From NCBI RefSeq assembly GCF_001591165.1, contig NZ_BCUG01000022.1, forward strand, positions 28,104-92,103: 64,000 nt of DNA, in the 5' to 3' direction. The notes under the pieces are model-generated. The model was not told where the DNA came from. It saw nothing but the letters and a program-made list of their open reading frames with translations, and made no database searches. This DNA is from Thauera butanivorans NBRC 103042 (GTDB taxonomy: Bacteria; Pseudomonadota; Gammaproteobacteria; Burkholderiales; Rhodocyclaceae). Below, in pieces: positions 57,063 through 64,000 of the stretch. The translations under genes and the position numbers were made by a program. Every line of letters begins with the position of its first letter. The first letter of the stretch is position 1.

Positions 57063-57300
57063 CCACGCATGGGTCCGCATCGGTGGGTGGAATGAAAGTC
57101 CAGTGTCTGGATATCCCGTGTCTGAAGCAACATCGCTTCAGCGCGCGCATCTGGAATCCCCACTCCTTCAACCGCCTGGCGGCCTGCTCCATCCTGGACA
57201 AAGGGGGCATTGCCGTTTTGGCTCAGACAGGTCTGGCGTCGAACAGCACTACGTATGATTGGCACGTTCATGCTGCATCGGATCAGTAGAGAGGCAGGCG

Positions 57301-57624
57301 ATGATTTTCGTGTTCGAGATTCACATCAAACCCGGCTACACGGCAGAAGCGTATGCAGATGCGTGGGTCCGCGCGAGTGAAATCATCCAGCGTGCGCCGG
57401 GCGCCCGCGGTACGCGGCTGCATCGCAAGATCGGCGCTCCAGACGTACTCCTCGCGATCGCAAGCTGGGAATCGAAGGCCATGCGGGACGCAATGGAGGG
57501 AAGTCCGTCACACGACGCCAAGCGCATCATCAAGGAACAGGCCGAGTTCGTCGACGTACGCGTCGTCGGCGAGTTCGAGGATGCGGAGTGGGTCGTCTTG
57601 CCAGAGGGGCGCGTCAGCGAGTGA
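57301..57624 (+). CDS. Antibiotic-biosynthesis-monooxygenase-fold (ABM) protein
   Basis: 107 residues: MIFVFEIHIKPGYTAEAYAD, an RAPGARGTRLHR strand, LLAIASWESKAMRDAM and a C-terminal EFVDVRVVGEFED. This is the dimeric alpha/beta ferredoxin-like ABM fold found in quinol monooxygenases and many stress proteins. The ATG at 57301 has a weak GAGAGG site; an upstream extension has none. The 238 bp before it contain one weak 65-codon frame (57092-57289) that I do not call. Confidence 0.7.
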   Translation: MIFVFEIHIKPGYTAEAYADAWVRASEIIQRAPGARGTRLHRKIGAPDVLLAIASWESKAMRDAMEGSPSHDAKRIIKEQAEFVDVRVVGEFEDAEWVVLPEGRVSE

Positions 57625-58062
57625 CGGTAGGCGCCAATGACCGGCGCACAGCCGAGGACGCCCAACCTTCGATAATTACAACATATCCAAATTCTCACCC
57701 CTTCGGTACAGCCGCGCGGGAAGACGGTCGAGCGCACCCACCACGAAAAATTCTGGGGCATCGTTCCAGAACCATAAAAGAATGGTATGAGCAGTACGAA
57801 TCGTACAAGTGATATGGCTGAGAATTTGGTTTCTGCACCCATCCTCAGCATCGTTCAGATTTCTAGGACAGCAGAATTTCAACCCGGGGACTCTTGGAAA
57901 ATACGGTGAGTTCATGACCTCTGATGTCCCTTCCTTGCAAATGCGAATGGTGTTCACGCAACTGTTACGGCACGGGGCGAAGCCCGAAAGCCCGGCGGCG
58001 CGTGGTGCCGGCACGCCCTGTACGATTTCCGATACGCCATATATAATTAGCCGCCATACTAT
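57625..58062. other. AT-richer intergenic region upstream of the MarR gene
   Basis: About 440 bp with lower GC than the surroundings and no credible gene. It includes a perfect odd palindrome GTACGA-A-TCGTAC at 57794-57806 and the MarR promoter at its right end. The base composition hints at acquired DNA. Confidence 0.5.
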
Positions 58063-58067
58063 ATGGC
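58036..58067 (+). promoter_or_regulatory. MarR promoter with overlapping inverted repeat
   Basis: A consensus -10 TATAAT is at 58042-58047, with no strong -35. Arms GCCATATA (58036-58043) and TATATGGC (58060-58067) flank it and overlap the first start codon at 58063, so a protein bound here would block both transcription and initiation. The layout suggests autorepression by MarR. If transcription starts near 58054, the mRNA is nearly leaderless. Confidence 0.55.
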
Positions 58068-58584
58068 AACATCAATCATGGTCTTGGAACAGAAGTACCA
58101 GGCGCTGCTGCAGGAAGCGCAGCGGCGGCAACTCCCCGACGTGGCAGGCATCCGCCTATGCTTCCAAACCCTGTCCCTGGCATCGGCGATCGACCGCGAT
58201 TGCGCGGCGCTGCTGGCCCCACATGGTCTCTCCGAAGGCCGCTTCGTCCTGCTCTTTCTACTCGATGCTGCCAGCGAAGGGCTGGCCCCGAACGCGTTGG
58301 CCGAACAGGCAGGCGTCACCCGCGCAACCGTTACGGGCCTGCTCGACGGCCTGGAACGCGAAGCCCTGATCGAACGCCGCGCCGACGCCAGTGATCGCCG
58401 CGCCTTGCGCATCCGACTGACCCGCAAAGGCAAACAGACCGCCAAGAAGGTCTTCGACCAGCACGGCCGCTGGATCGCCGGCCTGTTCGGCAATCTGTCC
58501 CCCTCGGAACGCGAGCAACTGGCCTGCTTGCTCGACAAGGTTGCGGAGAACATCGGCACGTCCTGGCGGGGAATGCCCCAATGA
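58063..58584 (+). CDS. MarR-family transcriptional regulator
   Basis: 173 residues (168 from the alternative ATG at 58078, MVLEQKYQAL). The winged-helix core includes LFLLDAASEGLAPNALAEQA, VTRATVTGLLDGLEREALIE and RRADASDRRALRIRLTRKG, the DxR wing signature of MarR. No Shine-Dalgarno precedes either start. Its stop overlaps the alkylation-repair-like gene by 4 bp, so the two are co-expressed and that gene may be a target. Confidence 0.87.
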   Translation: MATSIMVLEQKYQALLQEAQRRQLPDVAGIRLCFQTLSLASAIDRDCAALLAPHGLSEGRFVLLFLLDAASEGLAPNALAEQAGVTRATVTGLLDGLEREALIERRADASDRRALRIRLTRKGKQTAKKVFDQHGRWIAGLFGNLSPSEREQLACLLDKVAENIGTSWRGMPQ

Positions 58585-59357
58585 ACGCGACGGCACCACG
58601 CAAAGGCGCAACCCGCGCCGCCGATATTCCTGCCGACGTGCTGGATGCCCTGTCGCGCGGCGAACTGCAAAGCGCCACATTGGCCGAGGGACTGGCACTC
58701 GACCAGGCCCGGCTTCTGCGTACGGTCTTCCCGCAACTGTCCCAGCAAGTTTTGAGGCGCACGGATACCGCCTGCCAGCTTGGCATTCTCAAGCGCATGG
58801 CCGGCGTCGGAGCCGCACTGCTGGAGGAATTGGGCAACGATGGCATCGCACAATGCCAAGGCCATGCTTCGGACACCGTACGTGGCTGGGCCTGCTTCAT
58901 GATTGGCGCACAACCGGGACTGGCGCTGCCGAGCCGGTTAGCCGCCATCCGCCCCTTGGCCGATGACACGCATTTCGGCGTGCGCGAATGGGCCTGGATG
59001 GCCGTTCGGCCCCACTTGGCCGAGGAACTGGATGATGCCATCGCGCATTTGACGAAGTGGACGACAGAACCCTCCGAACGCTTGCGCCGCTTCGCCAGCG
59101 AAGCCTTGCGACCGCGCGGCGTGTGGTGCGCCCACATTGCCGCGCTCAAGCGGCAACCGGAACGGGCGTTGCCCATTCTCTCGCCGTTGCGTGGCGACCT
59201 ATCCATCTATGTGCAGGACTCGGTGGCCAACTGGCTCAACGACGCTGGCAAGGATCGTCCCGGCTGGGTGCGCGAGCTATGCGCGCAATGGCTGCAAGGC
59301 CATCCCACCGCAGCCACTCATCGCATCTGCCAGCGCGCCCTGCGCAACCTGAAGTGA
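58581..59357 (+). CDS. HEAT-repeat DNA alkylation repair protein (AlkC/AlkD-like)
   Basis: 258 residues, almost wholly helical with HEAT-like repeats: DTVRGWACFMIGAQPGL, FGVREWAWMAVRPHL, ERLRRFASEALRPRGVW, then YVQDSVANWLNDAGKDRPGW. These match AlkC/AlkD-type glycosylases, which excise N3- and N7-alkylpurines without base flipping in AlkD. I cannot confirm the catalytic Asp/Trp residues by eye. Coupled to the MarR gene by ATGA overlap. Confidence 0.78.
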   Translation: MNATAPRKGATRAADIPADVLDALSRGELQSATLAEGLALDQARLLRTVFPQLSQQVLRRTDTACQLGILKRMAGVGAALLEELGNDGIAQCQGHASDTVRGWACFMIGAQPGLALPSRLAAIRPLADDTHFGVREWAWMAVRPHLAEELDDAIAHLTKWTTEPSERLRRFASEALRPRGVWCAHIAALKRQPERALPILSPLRGDLSIYVQDSVANWLNDAGKDRPGWVRELCAQWLQGHPTAATHRICQRALRNLK

Positions 59358-59371
59358 AGGAGCACACTGCC

Positions 59372-59539
59372 ATGTCGCACTATCTCGTCGAACTCTATAC
59401 GCCCAATGCCGCATGGCGCGCATTGCCAGTCGAAAACCGGCAGCAGTTTCTGGATGGCATTCAGGCTGCAATGGGCGAACTGTCCAACCCTTCCTTGCAA
59501 AGCTCGGCCAGTACGGCGGCGGTGAGGATACAGGCGTAA
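59372..59539 (+). pseudogene. Truncated small protein gene (DUF6616-like N-terminus)
   Basis: The reading begins MSHYLVELYTPNAAWRALPV and continues to about AAMGELS (59372-59481). This looks like the N-terminus of a roughly 100-residue DUF6616-type protein (tentative). After that the frame enters sequence that is antisense to a DUF932 gene and soon stops, so the C-terminal half is missing. AAGGAG precedes the ATG. The break marks a recombination junction near 59482. Confidence 0.55.
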
Positions 59540-59670
59540 CGCTGCGAACGGTTCTCATGCGGCGCGTCCGCGAAGATGGACGGGGCGACTCGGTGAATCT
59601 GGTCATCGGTCAGCGGGTAATCGCTGCGCAGCGACGGCGAACGGGAAACGAAGCGGGATGCGACTTGCAT
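59461..59670 (-). pseudogene. Truncated DUF932 protein gene (mobile-element type)
   Basis: From ATG 59670 (Shine-Dalgarno AGGAG) the minus strand codes for MQVASRFVSRSPSLRSDYPL, then LTDDQIHRVAPSIFADAPHE and LAELCKEGL. This is the conserved N-terminus of DUF932 proteins found on plasmids and integrative elements. The family normally continues for over 250 residues. Here similarity ends at about 59485, exactly where the neighbouring gene is also cut. It is a remnant. Confidence 0.75.
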
Positions 59671-59754
59671 GGCCTTGCTCCTGACGAAAAGGGTTTGCTG
59701 TTCAAACCGCACACCGGATTCCTGGATTCGGAAGCCCAGCCTTTCGGCTGTTCG

Positions 59755-59849
59755 GTGCGGTTGGCACGAGGAACCCGGGTGGCCCTGTTGCCACCGTCTT
59801 TCAAGACGGCTGGACATAGCAACGGCCGCCCTCGTGTGCCGAACCGCAC
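59755..59849. repeat. Multi-hairpin inverted repeat upstream of the DUF932 remnant
   Basis: Outer arms GTGCGGTTGGCACGAGG (59755-59771) and CCTCGTGTGCCGAACCGCAC (59830-59849) pair along nearly their full length with two small bulges. Inside are two further hairpins: GTGGC/GCCAC, and the perfect 7-bp CCGTCTT-TC-AAGACGG. The 95-nt unit can fold as a branched single-strand structure. It sits 85 bp before the DUF932 start, as do single-strand promoters or origin-like elements in leading regions of conjugative elements. Confidence 0.65.
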
Positions 59850-59949
59850 GCAAGTGAAGCGCGCAGGCCCGAAAGCTAAAATTGATGGCGATTCAGGCGA
59901 GTGTCTTTTCACGGCATCCGCTATCCAGAAGAAAAATGGCGGGTACGAC

Positions 59950-60219
59950 ATGGATACCGATCTCCAGACGATGACGCGAGAACAGCTCATCGAAGAAGCG
60001 AAGAAACTGCGCGCTGGCATCCGCACGCACCGGGACACCTCTGGTCATGACCTGTGCTGGTATCACCCGCACCTGTGGGCATTGCTACCTGAAAAAGTCG
60101 ATCACGTCCCGAGCGTGCCCGACTGGCCGCAGTTCATGCGCGGTTGCGTGAAGTACCGTGAATCGCTTGATGCTCAATGCCCAGGCGCGCCACGCAGCCA
60201 GCGGGAATTCGGTGAGTAG
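59950..60219 (+). CDS. Small conserved hypothetical protein
   Basis: 89 residues beginning MDTDLQTMTREQLIEEAKKL, followed by LCWYHPHLWALLPEKVD and PDWPQFMRGCVKYRESL. No domain recognised; the Trp/His/Pro-rich centre suggests a compact fold. The ATG at 59950 has only weak purine-rich sequence upstream. Similar small proteins occur near integrative elements, but no function is known to me. It lies between the DUF932 remnant and an AraC gene. Confidence 0.65.
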   Translation: MDTDLQTMTREQLIEEAKKLRAGIRTHRDTSGHDLCWYHPHLWALLPEKVDHVPSVPDWPQFMRGCVKYRESLDAQCPGAPRSQREFGE

Positions 60220-60243
60220 GTTGTTGGCGCACCGAATGACCGC

Positions 60244-61080
60244 ATGTCCGCACTCCGTCCCATGATGCACAGCGATCCGACCCAGGCGTTCTGGCGCGAC
60301 CCGGCCCTGCCCTTCGCCGAAAGTCGCCGAGCGTGCCAGAGCCGTGCCTGTTACAAGCCGCACCACCATCCAAGCTTCTCCATCGGCGCGGTCGATGGCG
60401 GCCAAAGTGTCTTCACCGGCGTGGCCGAAGGCCCGGTCGCGCTGCACCCCGGCACGCTGGTGTTCGTGCCGGCCGAGCGCGTGCATGCCTGCAACCCTGC
60501 GCCCGACACGGCCTGGAGCTACCAGATGCTGCATCTGGACACGGAATGGCTGCGAGCCATCCGCCGGGAATACGCCCAGACCGATGCGATCGACGCCGAA
60601 CCCGTGCGCATCGTCACCGAGTCTTCGGCCTACATGCGCTTCTGTCGGCTCAACGCGCTGTTGTTCTCCGAGGCGGATACGCGCGACAAGGAAGCCGCGC
60701 TGATCGAGTTCATCGGCGATTGCGACACCGAACAGGGCTTGCGCATCGAAGCCCCGAGCATCCCGTCGCGTCTGGCCGAACAGATTCAGCCGGCGCTGGA
60801 CGGCCTGCGCGCCACACCCGCGGCCGGTATTGCGCTGGAAGAACTGGCACGGCTGACAGGCATGAGCCGTTATCAGGTAATTCGAGCCTTCCGCGCCGTC
60901 ACCGGCATGACCCCGCACGCCTGGCAGTTGAACCTGCGCGTCAACCTGGCCAGGGAACGGATGCGGCAGGGAGACAGCCTCTCGGACGTGGCCCAGCACC
61001 TGGGTTTCGCCGACCAGGCGCATTTCCAGCGCGTGTTCAAGGCCCATGCGGGCGTGACGCCCGGCCGCTTCCGCGCGTAG
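60244..61080 (+). CDS. AraC-family regulator of amino-acid-exporter type
   Basis: 278 residues with an N-terminal cupin-like sensing domain (YKPHHHPSFSIGAVDGG, LHPGTLVFVPAERVHACNP) and two C-terminal HTH units (GIALEELARLTGMSRYQVIR; LSDVAQHLGFADQAHFQRVF, ending GVTPGRFRA). The LysE exporter gene follows 92 bp later on the same strand, a common pairing in which this regulator activates export. An internal ATG at 60265 is an alternative start. Confidence 0.87.
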   Translation: MSALRPMMHSDPTQAFWRDPALPFAESRRACQSRACYKPHHHPSFSIGAVDGGQSVFTGVAEGPVALHPGTLVFVPAERVHACNPAPDTAWSYQMLHLDTEWLRAIRREYAQTDAIDAEPVRIVTESSAYMRFCRLNALLFSEADTRDKEAALIEFIGDCDTEQGLRIEAPSIPSRLAEQIQPALDGLRATPAAGIALEELARLTGMSRYQVIRAFRAVTGMTPHAWQLNLRVNLARERMRQGDSLSDVAQHLGFADQAHFQRVFKAHAGVTPGRFRA

Positions 61081-61172
61081 CGGCGAAAGCCAGGGCGGCT
61101 GCAATTTCCTTCAATACAGAAGTTGCGGCACTCGGCACACTGTGCGGGAAAAACTCGCACGTGTGCCCTTGA

Positions 61173-61811
61173 ATGCAGCAGTTCCTGATGATTGCAGCAG
61201 CGCATTTCCTGGCGCTGCTGTCCCCCGGCCCGGATTTCTTCCTGATCGCCCGAACTTCGCTGTCCGCCGGCTGGCGCATCGCCAGCGGTGCTTGCGTCGG
61301 CATTGCGCTGGCCAATGGCGTCTTCATTGTCGCCGCATTCGCCGGCATGGCCGCGCTACGGCCGGACAGCGCCTGGTTCGTCGTGCTGCAACTGGCCGGC
61401 TGTGGCTACCTGGTTTATCTCGGCGTTCTGTTCATTCGCTACGCGGGCAGTAGCGAACTGAAGGTGTCGGCCTCTGGCCACACCGCCGCGCCCCCCCATC
61501 CGCTCGTTGCCTGGCGGCGCGCGGCCGGCATGGGCTTCCTCTCCGGCATCCTCAACCCGAAGAATGCGCTGTTCTATGCAAGCCTGGCCGCGATGCTGAC
61601 CGGCCCGCACGCCAGTGCCGGCTGGAAGACGTTCTACGGCACCTGGATGTTCAGCGCCGTACTGCTGTGGGACGTGCTGATCGCTGTCCTGATCGGCAAT
61701 CCCGCCGTGCTGCGCCGCTTCGCGCGGGCGTTGCCGTGGCTGGAACGTATTTCCGGCATCGTGCTGATCCTGCTCGCCCTGGGCGTCATCACGGCTCTAC
61801 TGCTGCGTTGA
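61173..61811 (+). CDS. LysE/RhtB-family exporter
   Basis: 212 residues, six predicted membrane helices. Family motif FLALLSPGPDFFLIARTSLS near the N-terminus and GFLSGILNPKNALFYASLAA (about 117-136). It exports amino acids or related metabolites from the cytoplasm. Likely controlled by the adjacent AraC regulator. Confidence 0.92.
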   Translation: MQQFLMIAAAHFLALLSPGPDFFLIARTSLSAGWRIASGACVGIALANGVFIVAAFAGMAALRPDSAWFVVLQLAGCGYLVYLGVLFIRYAGSSELKVSASGHTAAPPHPLVAWRRAAGMGFLSGILNPKNALFYASLAAMLTGPHASAGWKTFYGTWMFSAVLLWDVLIAVLIGNPAVLRRFARALPWLERISGIVLILLALGVITALLLR

Positions 61812-61849
61812 AGCAGAAAAATGGCGTATCGCCTCGAAGGGCAACGCGC

Positions 61850-62116
61850 TTGTCCTCCGCCCCCCACTCCAAGGCAGCGCTCACGCCACGCCGGCAAGCC
61901 GCACTGGCCGGCGCCGAAACCGCCCATGACGGCCCGGTCATCATCACCGACCGGGGCAAGCCCGTGCATGTGCTGCTGTCTTACGACGAGTACCTGCACA
62001 TCATCGGCCAGCAGGAAAGCATCGTCGATCAGCTCGGTCTGCCGCCGGGCATCGAGGACGTGGAAGTGGAATTTCCCCGCTCGCGCGAGCTGGCGCAGCC
62101 TGCGGATTTCACCTGA
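61850..62116 (+). CDS. Phd/YefM-type antitoxin
   Basis: 88 residues from a TTG start with AAGGG 8 bp upstream; no in-frame ATG is available. The body AHDGPVIITDRGKPVHVLLS and YDEYLHIIG matches the Phd/YefM DNA-binding fold, and the C-terminal GIEDVEVEFPRS should wrap the toxin. The stop abuts the PIN toxin ATG with no gap, typical of coupled antitoxin-toxin pairs. Confidence 0.85.
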   Translation: MSSAPHSKAALTPRRQAALAGAETAHDGPVIITDRGKPVHVLLSYDEYLHIIGQQESIVDQLGLPPGIEDVEVEFPRSRELAQPADFT

Positions 62117-62542
62117 ATGCTGCTGCTCGATACCAACGTCGTCTCGGAGTTGCGCAAGGTTCGTGTCGGCAAGGCCGACCCGCATGTCGCGGCCTGGAGC
62201 CGGACGGTGCCCGGCGCGAGCCTCTATCTTTCGGTCATCGTCGTGCAGGAACTGGAGATCGGCACCTTGCAGATCGAACGCCGCGACCCGGCCCAGGGGG
62301 CCTTGCTTCGCGCCTGGCTGGAGGAGCATGTGCTGCCCGGCTTCGCCAACCGGATTCTGCCGGTCGATACGGTCGTTGCCCGCCGCAGCACCGCGCTGCA
62401 CGTACCCGACCCGCGCCCTTATCGGGACGGCCTGATCGCCGCCACCGCGCTGGTACACGGCATGACGCTGGTGACGCGCAACGTGGCCGACTTCACGCCG
62501 ACGGGCGTGACCTTGTTCAATCCCTGGGAGCCGGCGGCCTGA
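62117..62542 (+). CDS. VapC-family PIN-domain toxin
   Basis: 141 residues with acidic PIN residues in LLLDTNVVSELRK (Asp5), LSVIVVQELEIGTLQIERRD (Glu), YRDGLIAATALVHG (Asp) and TRNVADF (Asp). It should be an Mg-dependent RNase, often acting on tRNA, neutralised by the upstream Phd-type protein. Confidence 0.91.
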   Translation: MLLLDTNVVSELRKVRVGKADPHVAAWSRTVPGASLYLSVIVVQELEIGTLQIERRDPAQGALLRAWLEEHVLPGFANRILPVDTVVARRSTALHVPDPRPYRDGLIAATALVHGMTLVTRNVADFTPTGVTLFNPWEPAA

Positions 62543-62602
62543 GGCCGGCCACGAACCGGCTGCGACTGGCTGGTTTTTGCTGTTGCCTGACAGGAGGCGC
62601 AT

Positions 62603-62770
62603 ATGCCCACGCTACCAACCTCTCCCGTGGTGCCCGACAGCGAACACTGGCTGCACAGCGCTGCGGCGGCCGCCGGCCTGCGCGAAGCATTGGCGTGGGC
62701 GCAGTCCCATCCCGCCAGCGACGAGGCTGCCGACAGCCTGCTCCAGCACCTGCGCGATGAGCAAGGCTGA
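62603..62770 (+). CDS. Small protein with strong ribosome-binding site (antitoxin-like?)
   Basis: 55 residues, starting MPTLPTSPVVPDSEHWLHSA and ending LLQHLRDEQG. AGGAGG lies 6-7 bp before the ATG, stronger than for most genes here. No domain recognised. It sits between two toxin-antitoxin modules, convergent with the second, and could be an orphan antitoxin or a regulator of them. Confidence 0.55.
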   Translation: MPTLPTSPVVPDSEHWLHSAAAAAGLREALAWAQSHPASDEAADSLLQHLRDEQG

Positions 62771-62822
62771 GTGCGTAGTGAAAATGGGCAGTAATGGCTG
62801 CGTTTGCCATTCCTCTGCCATA

Positions 62823-63212
62823 TCAAGCCGTCTTGGCGAACAGCGCCACGTCCGGTAGTCCTTTGAAGTGCGCATCGCAAGTAAGCAGCTCAGCGCCCTG
62901 ACGCCGTGCCGTCGCGTAGACGATGGCATCGGCGGTAGCCAGCTTGTGTTCGCGGTGCAGCTCCGCCGCGAGCAGGGCGATGGTGGTGTCCAGTGGCACG
63001 ACGACACACTTCTGCGTGTAGGCGATCACCTGGTCGGCCTGTTCCTCGCCGAGTTCGCGCACCAGCCACTTCGACAGTTCAAGCTGCACGATGGTCGGCA
63101 CGATGCACTGCGGCTTGTCCGGAAACTGCTTGCCCAGCCTCTTGCCGAGCGCGCTGCCGATAAGCCATTCGATCCAGGCCGAGGTATCGACCACGCGCAG
63201 CGGCGGCGCCAT
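62823..63212 (-). CDS. VapC-family PIN-domain toxin
   Basis: 129 residues with PIN signatures VVDTSAWIEWLIGS (Asp9), PTIVQLELSKWLV (Glu), LATADAIVYATARRQ (Asp) and TCDAHFKGLPDV (Asp). It is coupled to the AbrB-type antitoxin by a one-base overlap at 63212. An independent module from the one at 61850-62542. Confidence 0.92.
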   Translation of the reverse strand: MAPPLRVVDTSAWIEWLIGSALGKRLGKQFPDKPQCIVPTIVQLELSKWLVRELGEEQADQVIAYTQKCVVVPLDTTIALLAAELHREHKLATADAIVYATARRQGAELLTCDAHFKGLPDVALFAKTA

Positions 63213-63424
63213 CAGTAGCGGTCCTCGCGGTCGCGGTAGCCGTCGGTGCGCGCGCCCTTGGCGATGCCGGCCAACTGCTCCAGCTCGGGCACCGGCATGA
63301 CCAGCACGCCCTTGCCTTTGGGGATGAACACGAATTCCTGCCCGGCTTCCCAGTGCTGTTCTTCGCGCACGGCCTTGGGAATGGAGATCTGGAACTTGCT
63401 GGATAAGGTGGCGGTAGCGGCCAT
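63212..63424 (-). CDS. AbrB/MazE-type antitoxin
   Basis: 70 residues: ATLSSKFQISIPKAVREEQH gives the swapped-hairpin AbrB fold, followed by VFIPKGKGVLVMPVPE. It binds operator DNA through the N-terminus and the VapC toxin through the C-terminus. A -10-like TATATT lies about 40 bp upstream on the minus strand. Confidence 0.9.
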   Translation of the reverse strand: MAATATLSSKFQISIPKAVREEQHWEAGQEFVFIPKGKGVLVMPVPELEQLAGIAKGARTDGYRDREDRY

Positions 63425-63718
63425 TTTCGTACCCTAAAAACGTCGATCACGATCTGGTAAGAATATACCGCTTCGCCCCAGGAGAGCTGACTCCTTGGAA
63501 AGACCCGATTCCAGGAGCCTCTTGGGAGCCAAGCGGACGGAAGCCGGGTCAGGTTTCGGAAAGCACCGGCATAGGATGAACTCACGTAAGTTCTTGATAA
63601 ACCTGCAACAACGGACTGTGGCGTAGTCCAGCGAAGTTCGGTGCTGGAGTCATGCTGAAATAAAAAAACCTGCAACCCGGACGGCCCATGGTGTCGATTT
63701 TCCGCTTCACCCGTTCCA
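63425..63718. other. Intergenic region without genes
   Basis: 294 bp between the AbrB gene and the helix-turn-helix gene. The word AACCTGCAAC occurs twice (near 63600 and 63667), and a T-run on the minus strand could be part of a terminator for the right-hand gene. No coding signal is visible. Confidence 0.4.
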
Positions 63719-64000
63719 TCATCGCGCCCGCGAGTCGGGATCCGCCTGCTGAAGAATATCCTCGATCACACGAGCAGTCTGCAAGAGACGTTTTACCGCC
63801 TCCCTTGTGAACTCATAGACACTTTCATCCACGCCTTCACGAGCGGCACTCCAAAGGCCGTCATCCGTCCGACACAGCCTTCCAGACTCCCGCAACTTGT
63901 CGAGCTTTCGGCGAACAGTCTCTTTTGGCAATCCCGAAACCTGTACGATGTCGGCCAGACGCACGGCACGCCCCCCATCCGGCAAAAACCCGTCAGATGC
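63719..64000 (-). CDS. Helix-turn-helix protein, C-terminal part (5' end outside window)
   Basis: 93 codons open to the window edge. A winged-helix segment VRLADIVQVSGLPKETVRRK, then LRESGRLCRTDDGLW, resembles IclR/MarR-like DNA-binding domains in which a second helix reads the operator. The C-terminal helix is ESVYEFTREAVKRLLQTARV. A TTG at 63985 could be an internal start, but the frame continues upstream, so I treat it as partial. Confidence 0.6.
   Translation of the reverse strand, partial: ASDGFLPDGGRAVRLADIVQVSGLPKETVRRKLDKLRESGRLCRTDDGLWSAAREGVDESVYEFTREAVKRLLQTARVIEDILQQADPDSRAR

Noticed and set aside
57092..57289. A 65-codon frame between the SRPBCC and ABM genes
   Set aside because: No clear Shine-Dalgarno, no recognisable motif, and a composition consistent with non-coding DNA.

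Overview
The window is GC-rich and its housekeeping genes (acnA, glcDEF, the divergent trmJ/suhB pair, tRNA-Gly) look like a betaproteobacterial chromosome. A Rhodocyclales-type host (Thauera/Azoarcus-like) is my inference, not a search result.

Layout. 1-486: 3' end of aconitase A. 598-9036: an iron-siderophore uptake locus of yersiniabactin type, with an MFS protein, two ABC half-transporters and a TonB-dependent receptor on the minus strand, and a divergent AraC regulator. There are no biosynthetic genes. The intergenic region carries a diverged 172-bp tandem repeat, each copy with a Fur-like box and an operator-like word. 9104-9541: tRNA-Gly(GCC) with its terminator and a decayed P4-type integrase start beside its 3' end. 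9708-13507: glycolate oxidase glcF-glcE-glcD. 13609-16320: trmJ, suhB and a secreted polyhydroxybutyrate-depolymerase-like protein.

16634-48090: a compact, co-directional 22-gene extracellular contractile injection system (eCIS). It has a Pvc16/DUF4255 cap, sheath, two tubes, a divergent sheath-like paralogue, a CIS tube/baseplate protein, a split spike (gpD-like plus gp5-like), gp25, gpJ, a gpI-type tail protein, five poorly known proteins, an AAA+ ATPase, and two DUF4157 proteins that look like cargo. One cargo candidate carries an OmpA-like domain and a second HExxH protease motif. The other carries an HNH-like motif and a very long beta-rich region. Most genes overlap by 4-20 bp or sit within 20 bp of each other.

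48264-55850 (minus strand): a putative TPP-riboswitch operon coding for LuxE-like and LuxC-like fatty-acid-reductase-type enzymes, an ABC importer (ATPase, frameshifted permease, NMT1/THI5-type binding protein), a short-chain dehydrogenase and a glycerol kinase. Riboswitch, importer and carboxylate-reducing enzymes together suggest salvage of an oxidised thiamine breakdown product. I know of no description of such a pathway. There are no luxAB genes.

56180-64000: an accessory region with a VOC protein, an SRPBCC protein, a small monooxygenase-fold protein, a MarR regulator with a HEAT-repeat DNA alkylation repair protein, a recombination junction with a truncated DUF932 gene and a strongly structured inverted repeat, an AraC regulator with a LysE exporter, two toxin-antitoxin modules, and the 3' part of a helix-turn-helix gene at the window edge.
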